A stretch of 64,000 nucleotides of DNA from the NCBI RefSeq assembly GCF_001061665.1, contig NZ_JVSP01000006.1:106039-170038 (forward strand), written 5' to 3'. The position numbers were made by a program, and so were the translations under genes. The DNA is from Rothia mucilaginosa (GTDB taxonomy: Bacteria; Actinomycetota; Actinomycetes; Actinomycetales; Micrococcaceae). Numbering within the stretch: the first letter of the stretch is position 1; every line of letters begins with the position of its first letter. Positions 19,624 through 27,961 of the stretch are shown one piece after another. The notes below the pieces were generated by a model, which was not told where the DNA came from, did no database searches, and was given only the letters and a program-made list of their open reading frames with translations.

Positions 19624-20580
19624 CTAGTGTGCCGGTCGGAAGTCCCCGTAGCTACCGTTGGTCGGGCGCAGGTGCTCAATATCGCCCACCGCGTAGGGGG
19701 CGAGCGTGCCGTCCTCGCGACGAATCAGGATGCGTCCCTGCGCGTCCATGTCCTCGGCCACGCCGCGCACGACGCTGCCGTCGGGCAGGCTCATGGCCAC
19801 CTCGGCGCCGAGGGTGGAGCACACGGCGCGGGCCGCATCCAGCAGGCTGGGCGCGCCGGTGAGGGGGTCGGCGGCCTCGGGGTCTCCCCCGGCGCGCAGG
19901 AAGGCGCGGTAGCGTCGGGCGAAGGCGATCAGCAGGCGCTCGAGCACCTCGGTCGAGTCGACGGTGCGTCCCGTGCACAAAAGCAGGCTCGTGGCGGTGG
20001 GGACCGGGAGCTGCCCTGCGGTCATATTGGTGTTCTGGCCGATGCCCACGATAATGCTGCGCAGCCCCTCGTTGGCTCCGCTTTCGGGTACGAGCTGGGC
20101 GAGCACGCCGCAGCCCTTCGCCCCGTTGGCGATAACGTCGTTGGGCCATTTGAGGTGGGCCTCGGCGCCGTAGTGCCGCCAGATGTCCACGACGCTCAGC
20201 CCGGCCACGAGGGTGAGCCAGTGGTAGCTGTCTTCGGGCAGTTCGCGGGTACCGGGTTCGGTCGAGGCGTGGGGGCGCACCACGATGCTCGTGGCCAGGC
20301 ACGCGCCGGGCGGCGCGGTCCAGGGGCGAGCCAGTCGTCCTCGGCCGTCGCTTTGGTAGAGGGTTGAGAAGACGGAGAGTTCGCCGAGGCTTTCGCGGTC
20401 GGCGTCGGTTCCGTTCATGAGCAGTTCGCGGGCCCGGGTGGTGGTGGAGTCCACGCTGTCGAAGAGGTGCACGCTCGCGTAGCCGGCATCCAGGGCGGCG
20501 GTGCGGGCGCGGGGTGCATCCAGCACGGTGGTATCCAGCACGGTGACCGGAGTCCGTTCGCTCTCGTTGCTTTCGGTCAT
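19624..20580 (-). CDS. birA: Biotin-[acetyl-CoA-carboxylase] ligase
   Basis: Attaches biotin to the BCCP lysine of acyl-CoA carboxylases through biotinyl-AMP. The 318-aa protein has the biotin/adenylate loop (SDGRGRLARPW), the LKWPNDVI motif with the catalytic Lys, and a C-terminal SH3-like domain (DGSVVRGVAEDMDAQGRILIR). There is no N-terminal winged-helix DNA-binding domain, so it is a monofunctional enzyme and not a repressor. ATG at 20580 with GGGGGAG just upstream defines the start. It is divergent from the accD5 side of the carboxylase cluster, and its substrate BCCP is encoded at 33.9-35.7 kb. Confidence 0.94.
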   Translation of the reverse strand: MTESNESERTPVTVLDTTVLDAPRARTAALDAGYASVHLFDSVDSTTTRARELLMNGTDADRESLGELSVFSTLYQSDGRGRLARPWTAPPGACLATSIVVRPHASTEPGTRELPEDSYHWLTLVAGLSVVDIWRHYGAEAHLKWPNDVIANGAKGCGVLAQLVPESGANEGLRSIIVGIGQNTNMTAGQLPVPTATSLLLCTGRTVDSTEVLERLLIAFARRYRAFLRAGGDPEAADPLTGAPSLLDAARAVCSTLGAEVAMSLPDGSVVRGVAEDMDAQGRILIRREDGTLAPYAVGDIEHLRPTNGSYGDFRPAH

Positions 20581-20861
20581 GTTCTCCCCCGGTTTGTTCT
20601 GGTTTTTGGTTTGTTCTGGTTTTCGTGCTTCGCGCGGCACCCGTCGGCACGTTGCGGCCCGTTCGGTTCTGCCCAAATGGTGCGGGTTCTCACGATATCA
20701 TCAAGCGGCCGTCCACCGCGCCCCTTCCCTCGCTTTCTTTGCGTGCCCGCTGTTCCCGGCGGCGACGAGACGGTACATTAGACAGTGCGGGTGTGTAATG
20801 CACCGAAGCAGATGCGGGGTCCGCCCCGCTCACCCCGAGTTTTAGCCCGAAGGAAGTCCCC

Positions 20862-21143
20862 ATGGCTCACTACGCAATTACCTACGTTTACGCCGCACCC
20901 GAGGAGCAGGCCAAGTACCGTCCGGCTCACCGCGAGTACCTGGCCTCCCAGATTGAGGCCGGCAACCTGATTGTTTCCGGACCCCTGCTCGACGGTGAGG
21001 TCGCGACCGGCGCCCTGCTGATTGCGAAGGTCGATTCCGCGGAGGACGCCGAGAAGATTGTGGCTAACGACCCCATGAACGTCGGCGGCGCCGTGGTTTC
21101 GCACACCGTGACCGCCTGGAACCCCGTGTTGGGCACCATCTAG
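20862..21143 (+). CDS. YciI family protein
   Basis: A small 93-aa ferredoxin-like fold protein (YCII-related family). The visible features are the AITYVYAAPEEQAKYRPAHREYL start, the conserved His of RPAHREYL, and the SGPLLDGEVATGALLIAKVDSAEDAEKIVANDP block. The role is unknown, and family members are suspected small enzymes or binding proteins. AAGGAAG lies 5 nt before the ATG. It has its own terminator and sits between divergent birA and accD5. Confidence 0.88.
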   Translation: MAHYAITYVYAAPEEQAKYRPAHREYLASQIEAGNLIVSGPLLDGEVATGALLIAKVDSAEDAEKIVANDPMNVGGAVVSHTVTAWNPVLGTI

Positions 21144-21169
21144 TCGTTTTCCGTCGTCGATACGGAGCT

Positions 21170-21207
21170 TCCCCTCCCGCGGCCCATAAGGGCCCGCGCG
21201 GAGGGGA
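21170..21207 (+). terminator. Terminator after the YciI gene
   Basis: A long GC-rich stem, TCCCCTCCCGCGGCCC against GGGCCCGCGCGGAGGGGA (one bulge), with loop ATAA and followed by TTTCTG. It separates the YciI gene from accD5. Confidence 0.75.
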
Positions 21208-21393
21208 TTTCTGCGTGCACGCGAGTGTATCTAACGATGGGATGTGCGCTCTTCGTCTGGCATGTGTGCCCCAGTTCGCACTATAGTTTAAGGATATGCA
21301 CTGTTATGTCCGTCCCGTCGTCGGGGAGGGCAAACATCCATCACCGCAACCACTGGCTCCCGTCGCGTCGGGTAGGAGCAGGAACGAGGAATA

Positions 21394-22995
21394 ATGTCCG
21401 AGAACCTCCAGCAGGAATATGATCTGAGCACCACCGCCGGTAAGCTCGCCGATTTTTACGCGCGCCGCGAGCGTAGCTACGTGCCCAGCGGTGAGGCAGC
21501 CATCGAAAAGCAGCATGCCCGTGGTAAGAACACCGCCCGCGAGCGCATCGAAATGCTCCTGGACGAGGGCTCTTTCGTTGAGTTCGACGCCCTGGCGCGG
21601 CACCGCACCACGGCCTTCGGCATGGAGTCGAAGAAGCCTCTCGGCGACGGCCTGGTCTCCGGCTACGGCACGGTGGATGGCCGCCTGGTCGCCGTGTACT
21701 CTCAGGATTTCACCGTGTACGGCGGTTCCCTCTCGCAGGTCAACGGCGAGAAGATCGTGAAGGTGCAGAAGTTTGCGCTGAAGAACGGCTGCCCCGTCAT
21801 CGGCATTAACGACGGCGGCGGCGCCCGCATCCAGGAGGGTGTGGCCTCGCTGGCGATGTTCGCCGATATCTTCCGTATGAACGTGCGCGCCTCCGGCGTG
21901 ATCCCGCAGATTTCGGTCATTATGGGCCCCTGCGCCGGCGGTGCGGCGTACTCCCCCGCCCTGACCGACTACATCGTCATGGTGGATAAGACCTCCCACA
22001 TGTTCATCACCGGCCCGGACGTCATCAAGACCGTGACCGGCGAGGACGTGGACATGGAGACCCTGGGTGGCGCGCGTCAGCACAATTCCGTGACCGGCAC
22101 CAGCACCTACCTGGCCGAGGATGAGGACGACGCCTTCGACTTCGTGCGCGAGCTGCTGGAGTTCCTGCCCTCGAATAACCTCACGGAGTCCCTGCCGCTT
22201 GAGCACGATCAGGATCCCGAGGTGACCGTGGACGACCTGGATCTGGATACCCTGATTCCGGATTCGGCCAACCAGCCCTACGATATGCGCGAGGTTATCG
22301 AGTCGGTCGTGGACGACGGCCACTTCCTCGAGATGCAGGCGCTGTACGCCCCGAACGTGATGATTGGTTACGCCCGCGTTGAGGGCCGCACGGTCGGTAT
22401 CGTCGCCAACCAGCCGATGCAGTTCGCCGGCTGCCTGGACATTTCGGCTTCCGAGAAGGCCGCCCGCTTCGTGCGCAATTGCGATGCCTTCAACATTCCG
22501 ATTCTGACCTTCGTGGATGTTCCCGGCTTCCTGCCCGGCACCGATCAGGAGTTCAACGGCATTATTCGCCGCGGCGCGAAGCTGCTCTACGCCTACGCGG
22601 AGGCGACCGTTCCGCTGGTCACCGTCATTACCCGCAAGGCCTACGGTGGCGCGTACATCGTGATGGGTTCGAAGAAGCTGGGTGCCGACATCAACCTGGC
22701 CTGGCCCACCGCCCAGATTGGTGTGATGGGTGCGCAGGGCGCCGTTAACATCCTGTACCGCCGCGAGCTGGCCGCGCTGGCCGCCGAGGGCGGTGACGTT
22801 GAGGCACGCCGCGCCGAGCTGATCGCCAAGTACGAGGAGGAGCTGCTGAACCCTTACCAGGCGGCTGAGCTCGGTTACATCGACGAGGTGATCGCCCCGA
22901 GCGAGACTCGCGTGCGCATCATCTCCTCGCTGCGCGCCCTGCACGATAAGCGTGCGGCCACCCCCGCGAAGAAGCACGGCAACATCCCGCTGTAA
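21394..22995 (+). CDS. accD5: Acyl-CoA (propionyl-CoA) carboxylase beta subunit
   Basis: Carboxyltransferase subunit of 533 aa that moves CO2 from biotin-BCCP to acetyl- or propionyl-CoA, feeding fatty-acid and methyl-branched lipid synthesis. The two crotonase-like halves are visible. The N-terminal half has [15 protein letters not shown] and [16 protein letters not shown]. The C-terminal half has [34 protein letters not shown] and [14 protein letters not shown] with the oxyanion-hole glycines. GAGGAATA directly precedes the ATG. It is followed after 130 nt by the epsilon subunit, and the alpha subunit lies 11 kb away at accA3. The precise acyl-CoA preference cannot be read from the sequence. 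Confidence 0.95.
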   Translation: MSENLQQEYDLSTTAGKLADFYARRERSYVPSGEAAIEKQHARGKNTARERIEMLLDEGSFVEFDALARHRTTAFGMESKKPLGDGLVSGYGTVDGRLVAVYSQDFTVYGGSLSQVNGEKIVKVQKFALKNGCPVIGINDGGGARIQEGVASLAMFADIFRMNVRASGVIPQISVIMGPCAGGAAYSPALTDYIVMVDKTSHMFITGPDVIKTVTGEDVDMETLGGARQHNSVTGTSTYLAEDEDDAFDFVRELLEFLPSNNLTESLPLEHDQDPEVTVDDLDLDTLIPDSANQPYDMREVIESVVDDGHFLEMQALYAPNVMIGYARVEGRTVGIVANQPMQFAGCLDISASEKAARFVRNCDAFNIPILTFVDVPGFLPGTDQEFNGIIRRGAKLLYAYAEATVPLVTVITRKAYGGAYIVMGSKKLGADINLAWPTAQIGVMGAQGAVNILYRRELAALAAEGGDVEARRAELIAKYEEELLNPYQAAELGYIDEVIAPSETRVRIISSLRALHDKRAATPAKKHGNIPL

Positions 22996-23052
22996 ACCTC
23001 GCGACAATAGCGTTTCTACTCCCATGTATTGGGGTGCCGCCCGCGCCCCGTA

Positions 23053-23099
23053 CCGCACGGTTCGCTCCCTCCGAAACCAGGAGGGTCGAACCGTGCGGG
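23053..23099 (+). promoter_or_regulatory. Hairpin between accD5 and accE
   Basis: A stem CCGCACGGTTCG / CGAACCGTGCGG enclosing a further CTCCCTCC / GGAGGGT pairing, starting 57 nt after the accD5 stop and ending about 27 nt before the accE start. A short TTCTTAGGTTCT tract follows. It is placed where it would attenuate or process the accD5-accE transcript. Confidence 0.6.
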
Positions 23100-23125
23100 T
23101 TCTTAGGTTCTAAGGAGGCGTGCCG

Positions 23126-23539
23126 ATGGCAGGCTACAATCCGCTGAGTTACTTCTCGTTCGGCAAGAAGAAGGATGCGACGAGCACCTCGGCGACCCCC
23201 GCCCCGTCGGGTCGAGGCCGCGAGGGCGCGCACGCTTCCTCGCGCGGCGCGTCCCGGGCACATTCCGAGGCGGCCGTCCCCTCGCCCCGCGGTCGGGCTG
23301 AGGTGCATCACGAGGAGGCCGAGGAGCACGAGCCGTTCCTGAAGGTCACGAAGGGCAACCCGACCGAGGAGGAGCTCGCGGCTCTGACCGCCGTGGTGGC
23401 CGCGATGCAGGCGAACGCCGCGCACCAGGAGCAGAACACGCTGGTGGGTGCGGCTTCGCGCATCTTGAACCGTCGTCAGCGTCTGGGCGCCTCGTTGCGT
23501 CCGGGCCCCGGTTCGTGGAGGCGCGCGCGCCCCATGTAG
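23126..23539 (+). CDS. accE: Acyl-CoA carboxylase epsilon subunit
   Basis: A 137-aa actinobacterial ACC epsilon subunit. The N-terminal half is basic, Ser/Arg/Ala-rich and probably disordered. The conserved core is FLKVTKGNPTEEELAALTAV, the pattern that defines this family and binds the beta subunit to stabilise the AccA-AccD complex. ATG at 23126 is chosen over GTG at 23120 because AAGGAGG ends seven nt before it. The location directly after accD5 agrees with other actinobacteria, but here the usual next gene, maf, is 9.4 kb away. Confidence 0.86.
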   Translation: MAGYNPLSYFSFGKKKDATSTSATPAPSGRGREGAHASSRGASRAHSEAAVPSPRGRAEVHHEEAEEHEPFLKVTKGNPTEEELAALTAVVAAMQANAAHQEQNTLVGAASRILNRRQRLGASLRPGPGSWRRARPM

Positions 23540-23562
23540 GCTCTCTCTCCGATTTAGATTGG

Positions 23563-23594
23563 TTCCCGCCGATTGTCGAAAGACACGGCGGGAA
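23563..23594 (+). terminator. accE terminator
   Basis: A 9-bp stem TTCCCGCCG / CGGCGGGAA with a 14-nt loop, followed by TCATTTATTTT. It closes the accD5-accE unit before the Mrr gene. Confidence 0.7.
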
Positions 23595-23766
23595 TCATTT
23601 ATTTTCGGGCTTCTTTATCGAAGTAGCACCGTATTCACCGCAAAATACAGATAACCGAACGGTTCCGTCATAATTCACCCGGATAGGGCATAATGATGCG
23701 CTTTAGTGATACAATATACGCACAATCATAATAGTGTTGATATACGACAGGGAACGTGTCTAAAAA

Positions 23767-24891
23767 ATGACTAAAAATCACAAGCCCCCTCCGGATGTCT
23801 ACATCACACTTCTCCTGCCGACGCTCCGGCGCCTGTCGAAAACCTCACCTCGCACAGCCGCCTATATTTGTGAACAGCTACGACAGCAGACAAAGGCCCT
23901 CGGCTCGCGGAAGGATCTTCCGGACCTCGAATCCACCGATTTTGCGGCTGCGGTGCATACCACCCTTAAGATCTTGGTGGCGTTGCGTTACGCCCAGCTC
24001 ATGCCCCGGCTTACCCCGTGGGAGAAGCGCAAGTACCTCCTCACTCCCCTGGGTGCGGAGCTCACCTGCACCCCGCATCTGCACGGCACCGTGCCGCCGC
24101 GCGTGGTCAAGCAGGTTCAGTCGCTGTGCGCGCAAAACCTGACCGCCAAGAGCGCCAAAAAGCTTAAGAAACAGGCCAATGCCCTCCTTCAGGAGGCGCA
24201 GACGCGGCGCTCGCTCTTCTCTCATTCCTCCGAGGATTCGGGGCTGGATGCGTTCCTCCCGGCAGAGGCTGAAAGCGTGCAGGAGCAACTCGCCGCGACC
24301 GGCACCCCCGGAGAGGCGGGCTTCGGTGACGGGGCACCGCAGGGCACTCCCCTCGACGTGATACTCAAGGCCAGCGAATCGCCGATTATGCACGCCCAGG
24401 CTGAATTTGCCGAGCATTTTACGCGGGATTTAATTCAGCATATTTACGCCGTTACCCCGGAATATTTTGAGCATATTGTGGCCGATATTTTTACGGCCCT
24501 CGGCTTTATCACCGAGGTGACCGGCGGCGTGGATGATAAGGGCGTCGACGTTATTGCCCGCTATTCCGACGGTCTCGATTTCGCTCCCATTTATATTCAG
24601 GTTAAGCACTATTGCGGAACCATGAAGGTCACCCCCAATGAGATTCAGAAGCTGGCCGGGGCGGTTCTTCTACACGGCGGTCTGCAGGGTGTGCTCGTGA
24701 CCTGCGGTTCGTTCGCCCAGCCGGTTCCCGAGTACCTGCAGGGCCTTCCGGGCGCGCGCAATATAGCCCTGGTCGATCAGCACAAGCTGGTGGATCTCAT
24801 GATTCGCCATCGCGTGGGTGTGCGCGAGGGCGAGGGCGAATGTGGCTACACAATTGACGAAGAGTACTTCGAGAAGGGCATAGAACCCTAA
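23767..24891 (+). CDS. Mrr-type restriction endonuclease
   Basis: A 374-aa protein with the Mrr architecture. The N-terminal winged-helix-like domain (about 10-105, ending YLLTPLGAEL) is followed by a variable helical linker and a C-terminal PD-(D/E)xK nuclease domain (about 225-350). Core residues are Asp261 in GGVDDKGVDVIA and Gln278/Lys280 in YIQVKHY, so the active site looks intact. Family members cut modified (often methylated) foreign DNA, or act on host DNA under stress. No methyltransferase gene adjoins it, which fits a type IV enzyme. The gene and its flanks contain more A/T-rich codons (ATT, TTT, TAT, AAA) than neighbouring genes, consistent with acquisition. It lies inside the interrupted carboxylase cluster. 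Confidence 0.82.
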   Translation: MTKNHKPPPDVYITLLLPTLRRLSKTSPRTAAYICEQLRQQTKALGSRKDLPDLESTDFAAAVHTTLKILVALRYAQLMPRLTPWEKRKYLLTPLGAELTCTPHLHGTVPPRVVKQVQSLCAQNLTAKSAKKLKKQANALLQEAQTRRSLFSHSSEDSGLDAFLPAEAESVQEQLAATGTPGEAGFGDGAPQGTPLDVILKASESPIMHAQAEFAEHFTRDLIQHIYAVTPEYFEHIVADIFTALGFITEVTGGVDDKGVDVIARYSDGLDFAPIYIQVKHYCGTMKVTPNEIQKLAGAVLLHGGLQGVLVTCGSFAQPVPEYLQGLPGARNIALVDQHKLVDLMIRHRVGVREGEGECGYTIDEEYFEKGIEP

Positions 24892-25353
24892 CCTACCCCG
24901 TGCTGGTGGCGCAGCTACCGCGGCCGCTCGCACGGGGATTTACGCCTGCGGCACGAGCCTGCGATATACGTATGTATATTCGCCGGATATTTGCCGGCTG
25001 CGATATGCGCTACGACAAATTCGCTCGGCGCCTGTTTCCCCGCGGTGCCCGTTTATGTCTCGGTAGATTTCTCGGTATTTCTCGTCATTAATTCCGGCAC
25101 CTATCTTCCGCATATTTTCTTCCGCGTATTTCTCGGCCTACCCCGAAATGGGGAGCGCCGCCTTGTACGGCTAGAATAAAGAATGTTATGCGACGCATAT
25201 TCCTCGCGTTCTCAGAGCAGAGGACAGCTCCGGGTTAGAGAGATGAGCCCTGCATATTCACTCGGGGGCCGCCCTTACTCGGCCCGAGCGTCGTTCGCGG
25301 CGCGTCGCACCACCATAAATTCATACATTTAAATCACGATAAGGAATCCCCCA
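24892..25353. other. AT-richer gap between the two Mrr-family genes
   Basis: 462 nt with no convincing ORF or RNA gene. It is richer in TAT/ATT runs than its surroundings (for example around 24960-25120) and resembles the composition of the Mrr gene. It must contain the promoter of the large gene unless both are co-transcribed. I see no clear hexamers or repeat array. Confidence 0.45.
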
Positions 25354-27744
25354 GTGGCTTTTGTGAATAAAACGATGCTTCACCTCGACCACTCCGACCT
25401 GCGTCAGCTGCAGGAACAGACTTCCTGGGAGGCGCTGCCCGAGCAGGCTCACGCCCTCAGCCTCGCGGCCGTCTTCTCGCTTCTGCACCACTTCGAGCGT
25501 GCATCCGAGCGGGGCGAGAAGGTTTTCTTCCCCGATACGTACACCCCGGTCGGCGTGGATCTGGGCTTCACCATGACTCAGCGTTTTATCGCCGTCGATG
25601 ACACCGTGCTCTTCCGCGAGGCCGTCAATAAGCTCATTACCGCCCTCGTCAACAGCGACTACCTGGAGGTTTCCCTCAGCCAGCTGCACCCCGGCAACCT
25701 GAACTACGCGCTCAGCGAGGCCGGGCGCGAGCTACTCGCCGCCCCCAAGGAGAGCCAGGCCCGCGACCTCGCGAAGATTCTGCCCCTGCAGACCGGCGTC
25801 TACCTGTACTACCTGCAGCGCTTCTACCCCGAGCTGCTCTCGCATCTAACGGTTCGCGAGCTGCTGCCGATCGTGCTGAGCGTCACCCCCTCCTACCCCG
25901 CGGCCGCCCCCGTTAAGATTCGCGAGCTGGTGCTGCGCGAGTGCGGTTTCGTGCAGGGCTGGTACGGCCTGTCCTACCTGGAGCAGCGCATCGTTGAGCC
26001 CGCCATCGCCCGGGCGCTGAGCCTGCTGACCCGCGCCGGATACCTGCGCACGAAGACCATCCACGAGCACACCGATTCGCCGGTGACCCTGTACTCGCTC
26101 TCGCCCGAGGCGAAGGAACTCGTGGCACGCTACCCCGAGCAGGCGGTACCCGCCGCCGAACTGTCCTCGGTGCTGAAGGAGGTTCCCGAGGACGATGCCG
26201 CCGCCGTAACCGCAGAGGATATTCTCGCGACCGAGAAGCTGCTGGTGCACATGGGTGCCCTGCTCTTCGGCGTGCTCAACGATGGCGGCGCGGACGTCGA
26301 GCTGAGCCTGCCCAGCCTGGAGCAGGTCTTTGAGCGGGACGAACGCCTCAAGGCCGCCGCGGAAAACCCCTACTTCCAGCGCATCGAGGCGCAGGACTAC
26401 CTCTACGATGTGCTGACCGCGCACCGTTACCTCTCCGAGCGCGACACCGTGTACTCGCTGGGACCGGATTTTGCCCCCGCGCTCGCGCAGGCTCAGGAGC
26501 CGAAGGTTGAACGTCTGGTAACCACGGCCCTGCTCGACCCCGCCGCGGTGGACGCGCTGCCCTACCCGCACCAGTTGCTCTACCCGATCCTGAAGATTGT
26601 GAGCGAGAGCCCGCGCATCTCGTACTACGACGTGTATGACGAGCTGAAGGTTTCCCTCAACATCCCCTACCTGCAGGGGGAAATCGCGCCGCACCGCTAC
26701 AAGCTGACCCCGCGCCTGCGCAACCGCTTCTCGGTGGCCATGCACGTGCTCAAGGGTGAGCGGCTCTTGAACGCCCTGCGCGAGGGTACGGGCCGCACCT
26801 CCCGCAAGAACCCGGAACGCTACGAGCTGAGCGAGTCGGGTCGCGAGCTGCTGGAGCGCTTCCCCGAGGGCGCCCCGGAGGCGGTGACCGCCCGCATGGC
26901 GCCCCTGCCGCCGCAATCGCTCAAGCACAAGCTGCCGCAGGATATTGCCGAGGAGCTTGCCGCCCGCGAGCAGGCGGTGCAGGCAGCCAAGGAGGCGCGC
27001 GCCGCCGAGCGTCAGGCCCGCCTGGCCGCTCGTGAGCAGTCGCATCGTGCCGAGCCGGTGCCGGGCGCTTCCCCCGCGTTGCTGGCCCGCCCGGGTGCCG
27101 CCGCGCCCGCTACCCCCTCGGCCTCGGAAGCCCTCGCGGTACCCGCCTCGGTTCCGGCCCCCGCACAAGCAACGGCCCCCGCCGTTTCCGAGGCACCCGC
27201 CGCAACCGTGAGCGTCGAGCCCTCCGCAGCCCTTGAGGTCGCCGCATCCCAGGTGCGTGAGGCTCTCAAGCGCTACCGCGCGGTCTTCCGCCGCGAGGCC
27301 CTGGTCCCGGCGCTGGCGGGCGTGAGCGACGAGCGGTTCCGCCGCATCGGGTTCGATCTGTTCCTCATGCGCGGCTACAGCGTTGAGCCGTTGGATGCTC
27401 AGGGCGTGGACGGCGTGGCGACCCCCGCCAGCGGCGATGCAGAACGCGCGTTCTACATTCGGGCCCTGCGTCTGGATTCCGGAACGGTTTCCCCGCGGGA
27501 AGTCACCCAATTCTTCCTGGCCGTACACGCCCGAGGCGGTCAGCTCGGCACCTTCATCACGAACACCGCGTTCAGCGATGAGGCCTACGACGAGTTCATC
27601 CGCTGCTCGACCAAGTACCCGCAGATTCTGGTGGATCTGGTTTCGGGTAATGAGCTACAGGATCGCCTCATCGCGCACCGCCTGGGCGTGGCCGAAGGAG
27701 CCGGCGGTCTGCTCGAGCTGAAGGGCGAGTACTTCACGAGCTAA
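25354..27744 (+). CDS. Giant Mrr-family paralog with repeated winged-helix modules and degenerate nuclease domain
   Basis: A 796-aa protein I do not know by name. The first 525 residues appear to hold four divergent copies of an Mrr N-type winged-helix module. Three end in a recognisable motif (NYALSEAGRELLA near 115, YSLSPEAKELVARYP near 245, YELSESGRELLERFP near 510), and a weaker one ends YSLGPDFAPALA near 375. An Ala/Glu/Arg-rich helix and a Pro/Ala linker (about 540-640) lead to a C-terminal domain (661-796) collinear with the nuclease domain of the neighbouring Mrr protein. The Asp (GVDGVA, 686) is kept, but the Q-x-K site reads R-A-L (703-705), so cleavage activity is unlikely. GTG start with AAGGA eight nt upstream. 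A DNA-sensing or regulatory partner role is inference. Confidence 0.7.
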   Translation: MAFVNKTMLHLDHSDLRQLQEQTSWEALPEQAHALSLAAVFSLLHHFERASERGEKVFFPDTYTPVGVDLGFTMTQRFIAVDDTVLFREAVNKLITALVNSDYLEVSLSQLHPGNLNYALSEAGRELLAAPKESQARDLAKILPLQTGVYLYYLQRFYPELLSHLTVRELLPIVLSVTPSYPAAAPVKIRELVLRECGFVQGWYGLSYLEQRIVEPAIARALSLLTRAGYLRTKTIHEHTDSPVTLYSLSPEAKELVARYPEQAVPAAELSSVLKEVPEDDAAAVTAEDILATEKLLVHMGALLFGVLNDGGADVELSLPSLEQVFERDERLKAAAENPYFQRIEAQDYLYDVLTAHRYLSERDTVYSLGPDFAPALAQAQEPKVERLVTTALLDPAAVDALPYPHQLLYPILKIVSESPRISYYDVYDELKVSLNIPYLQGEIAPHRYKLTPRLRNRFSVAMHVLKGERLLNALREGTGRTSRKNPERYELSESGRELLERFPEGAPEAVTARMAPLPPQSLKHKLPQDIAEELAAREQAVQAAKEARAAERQARLAAREQSHRAEPVPGASPALLARPGAAAPATPSASEALAVPASVPAPAQATAPAVSEAPAATVSVEPSAALEVAASQVREALKRYRAVFRREALVPALAGVSDERFRRIGFDLFLMRGYSVEPLDAQGVDGVATPASGDAERAFYIRALRLDSGTVSPREVTQFFLAVHARGGQLGTFITNTAFSDEAYDEFIRCSTKYPQILVDLVSGNELQDRLIAHRLGVAEGAGGLLELKGEYFTS

Positions 27745-27961
27745 CGGCCCGCGGGGTGGCCGGGCGGAGTCGGGAGGTCCGCATCCGGACGAAAGAGCCG
27801 CTATCGAGAGGCCCGTGCACACGAGAATCATCCGTGCGCGCGGGCCCCGTACTCTCCCGGTGCCCCCCCCCGACCGGCCTGCCCCGTCGCGGTGTGTAAT
27901 AATAGCGCCACAAGAGGGGCATATCGTGGCAGAAGGCACACTGCTGGGTTAGGATATGAAC

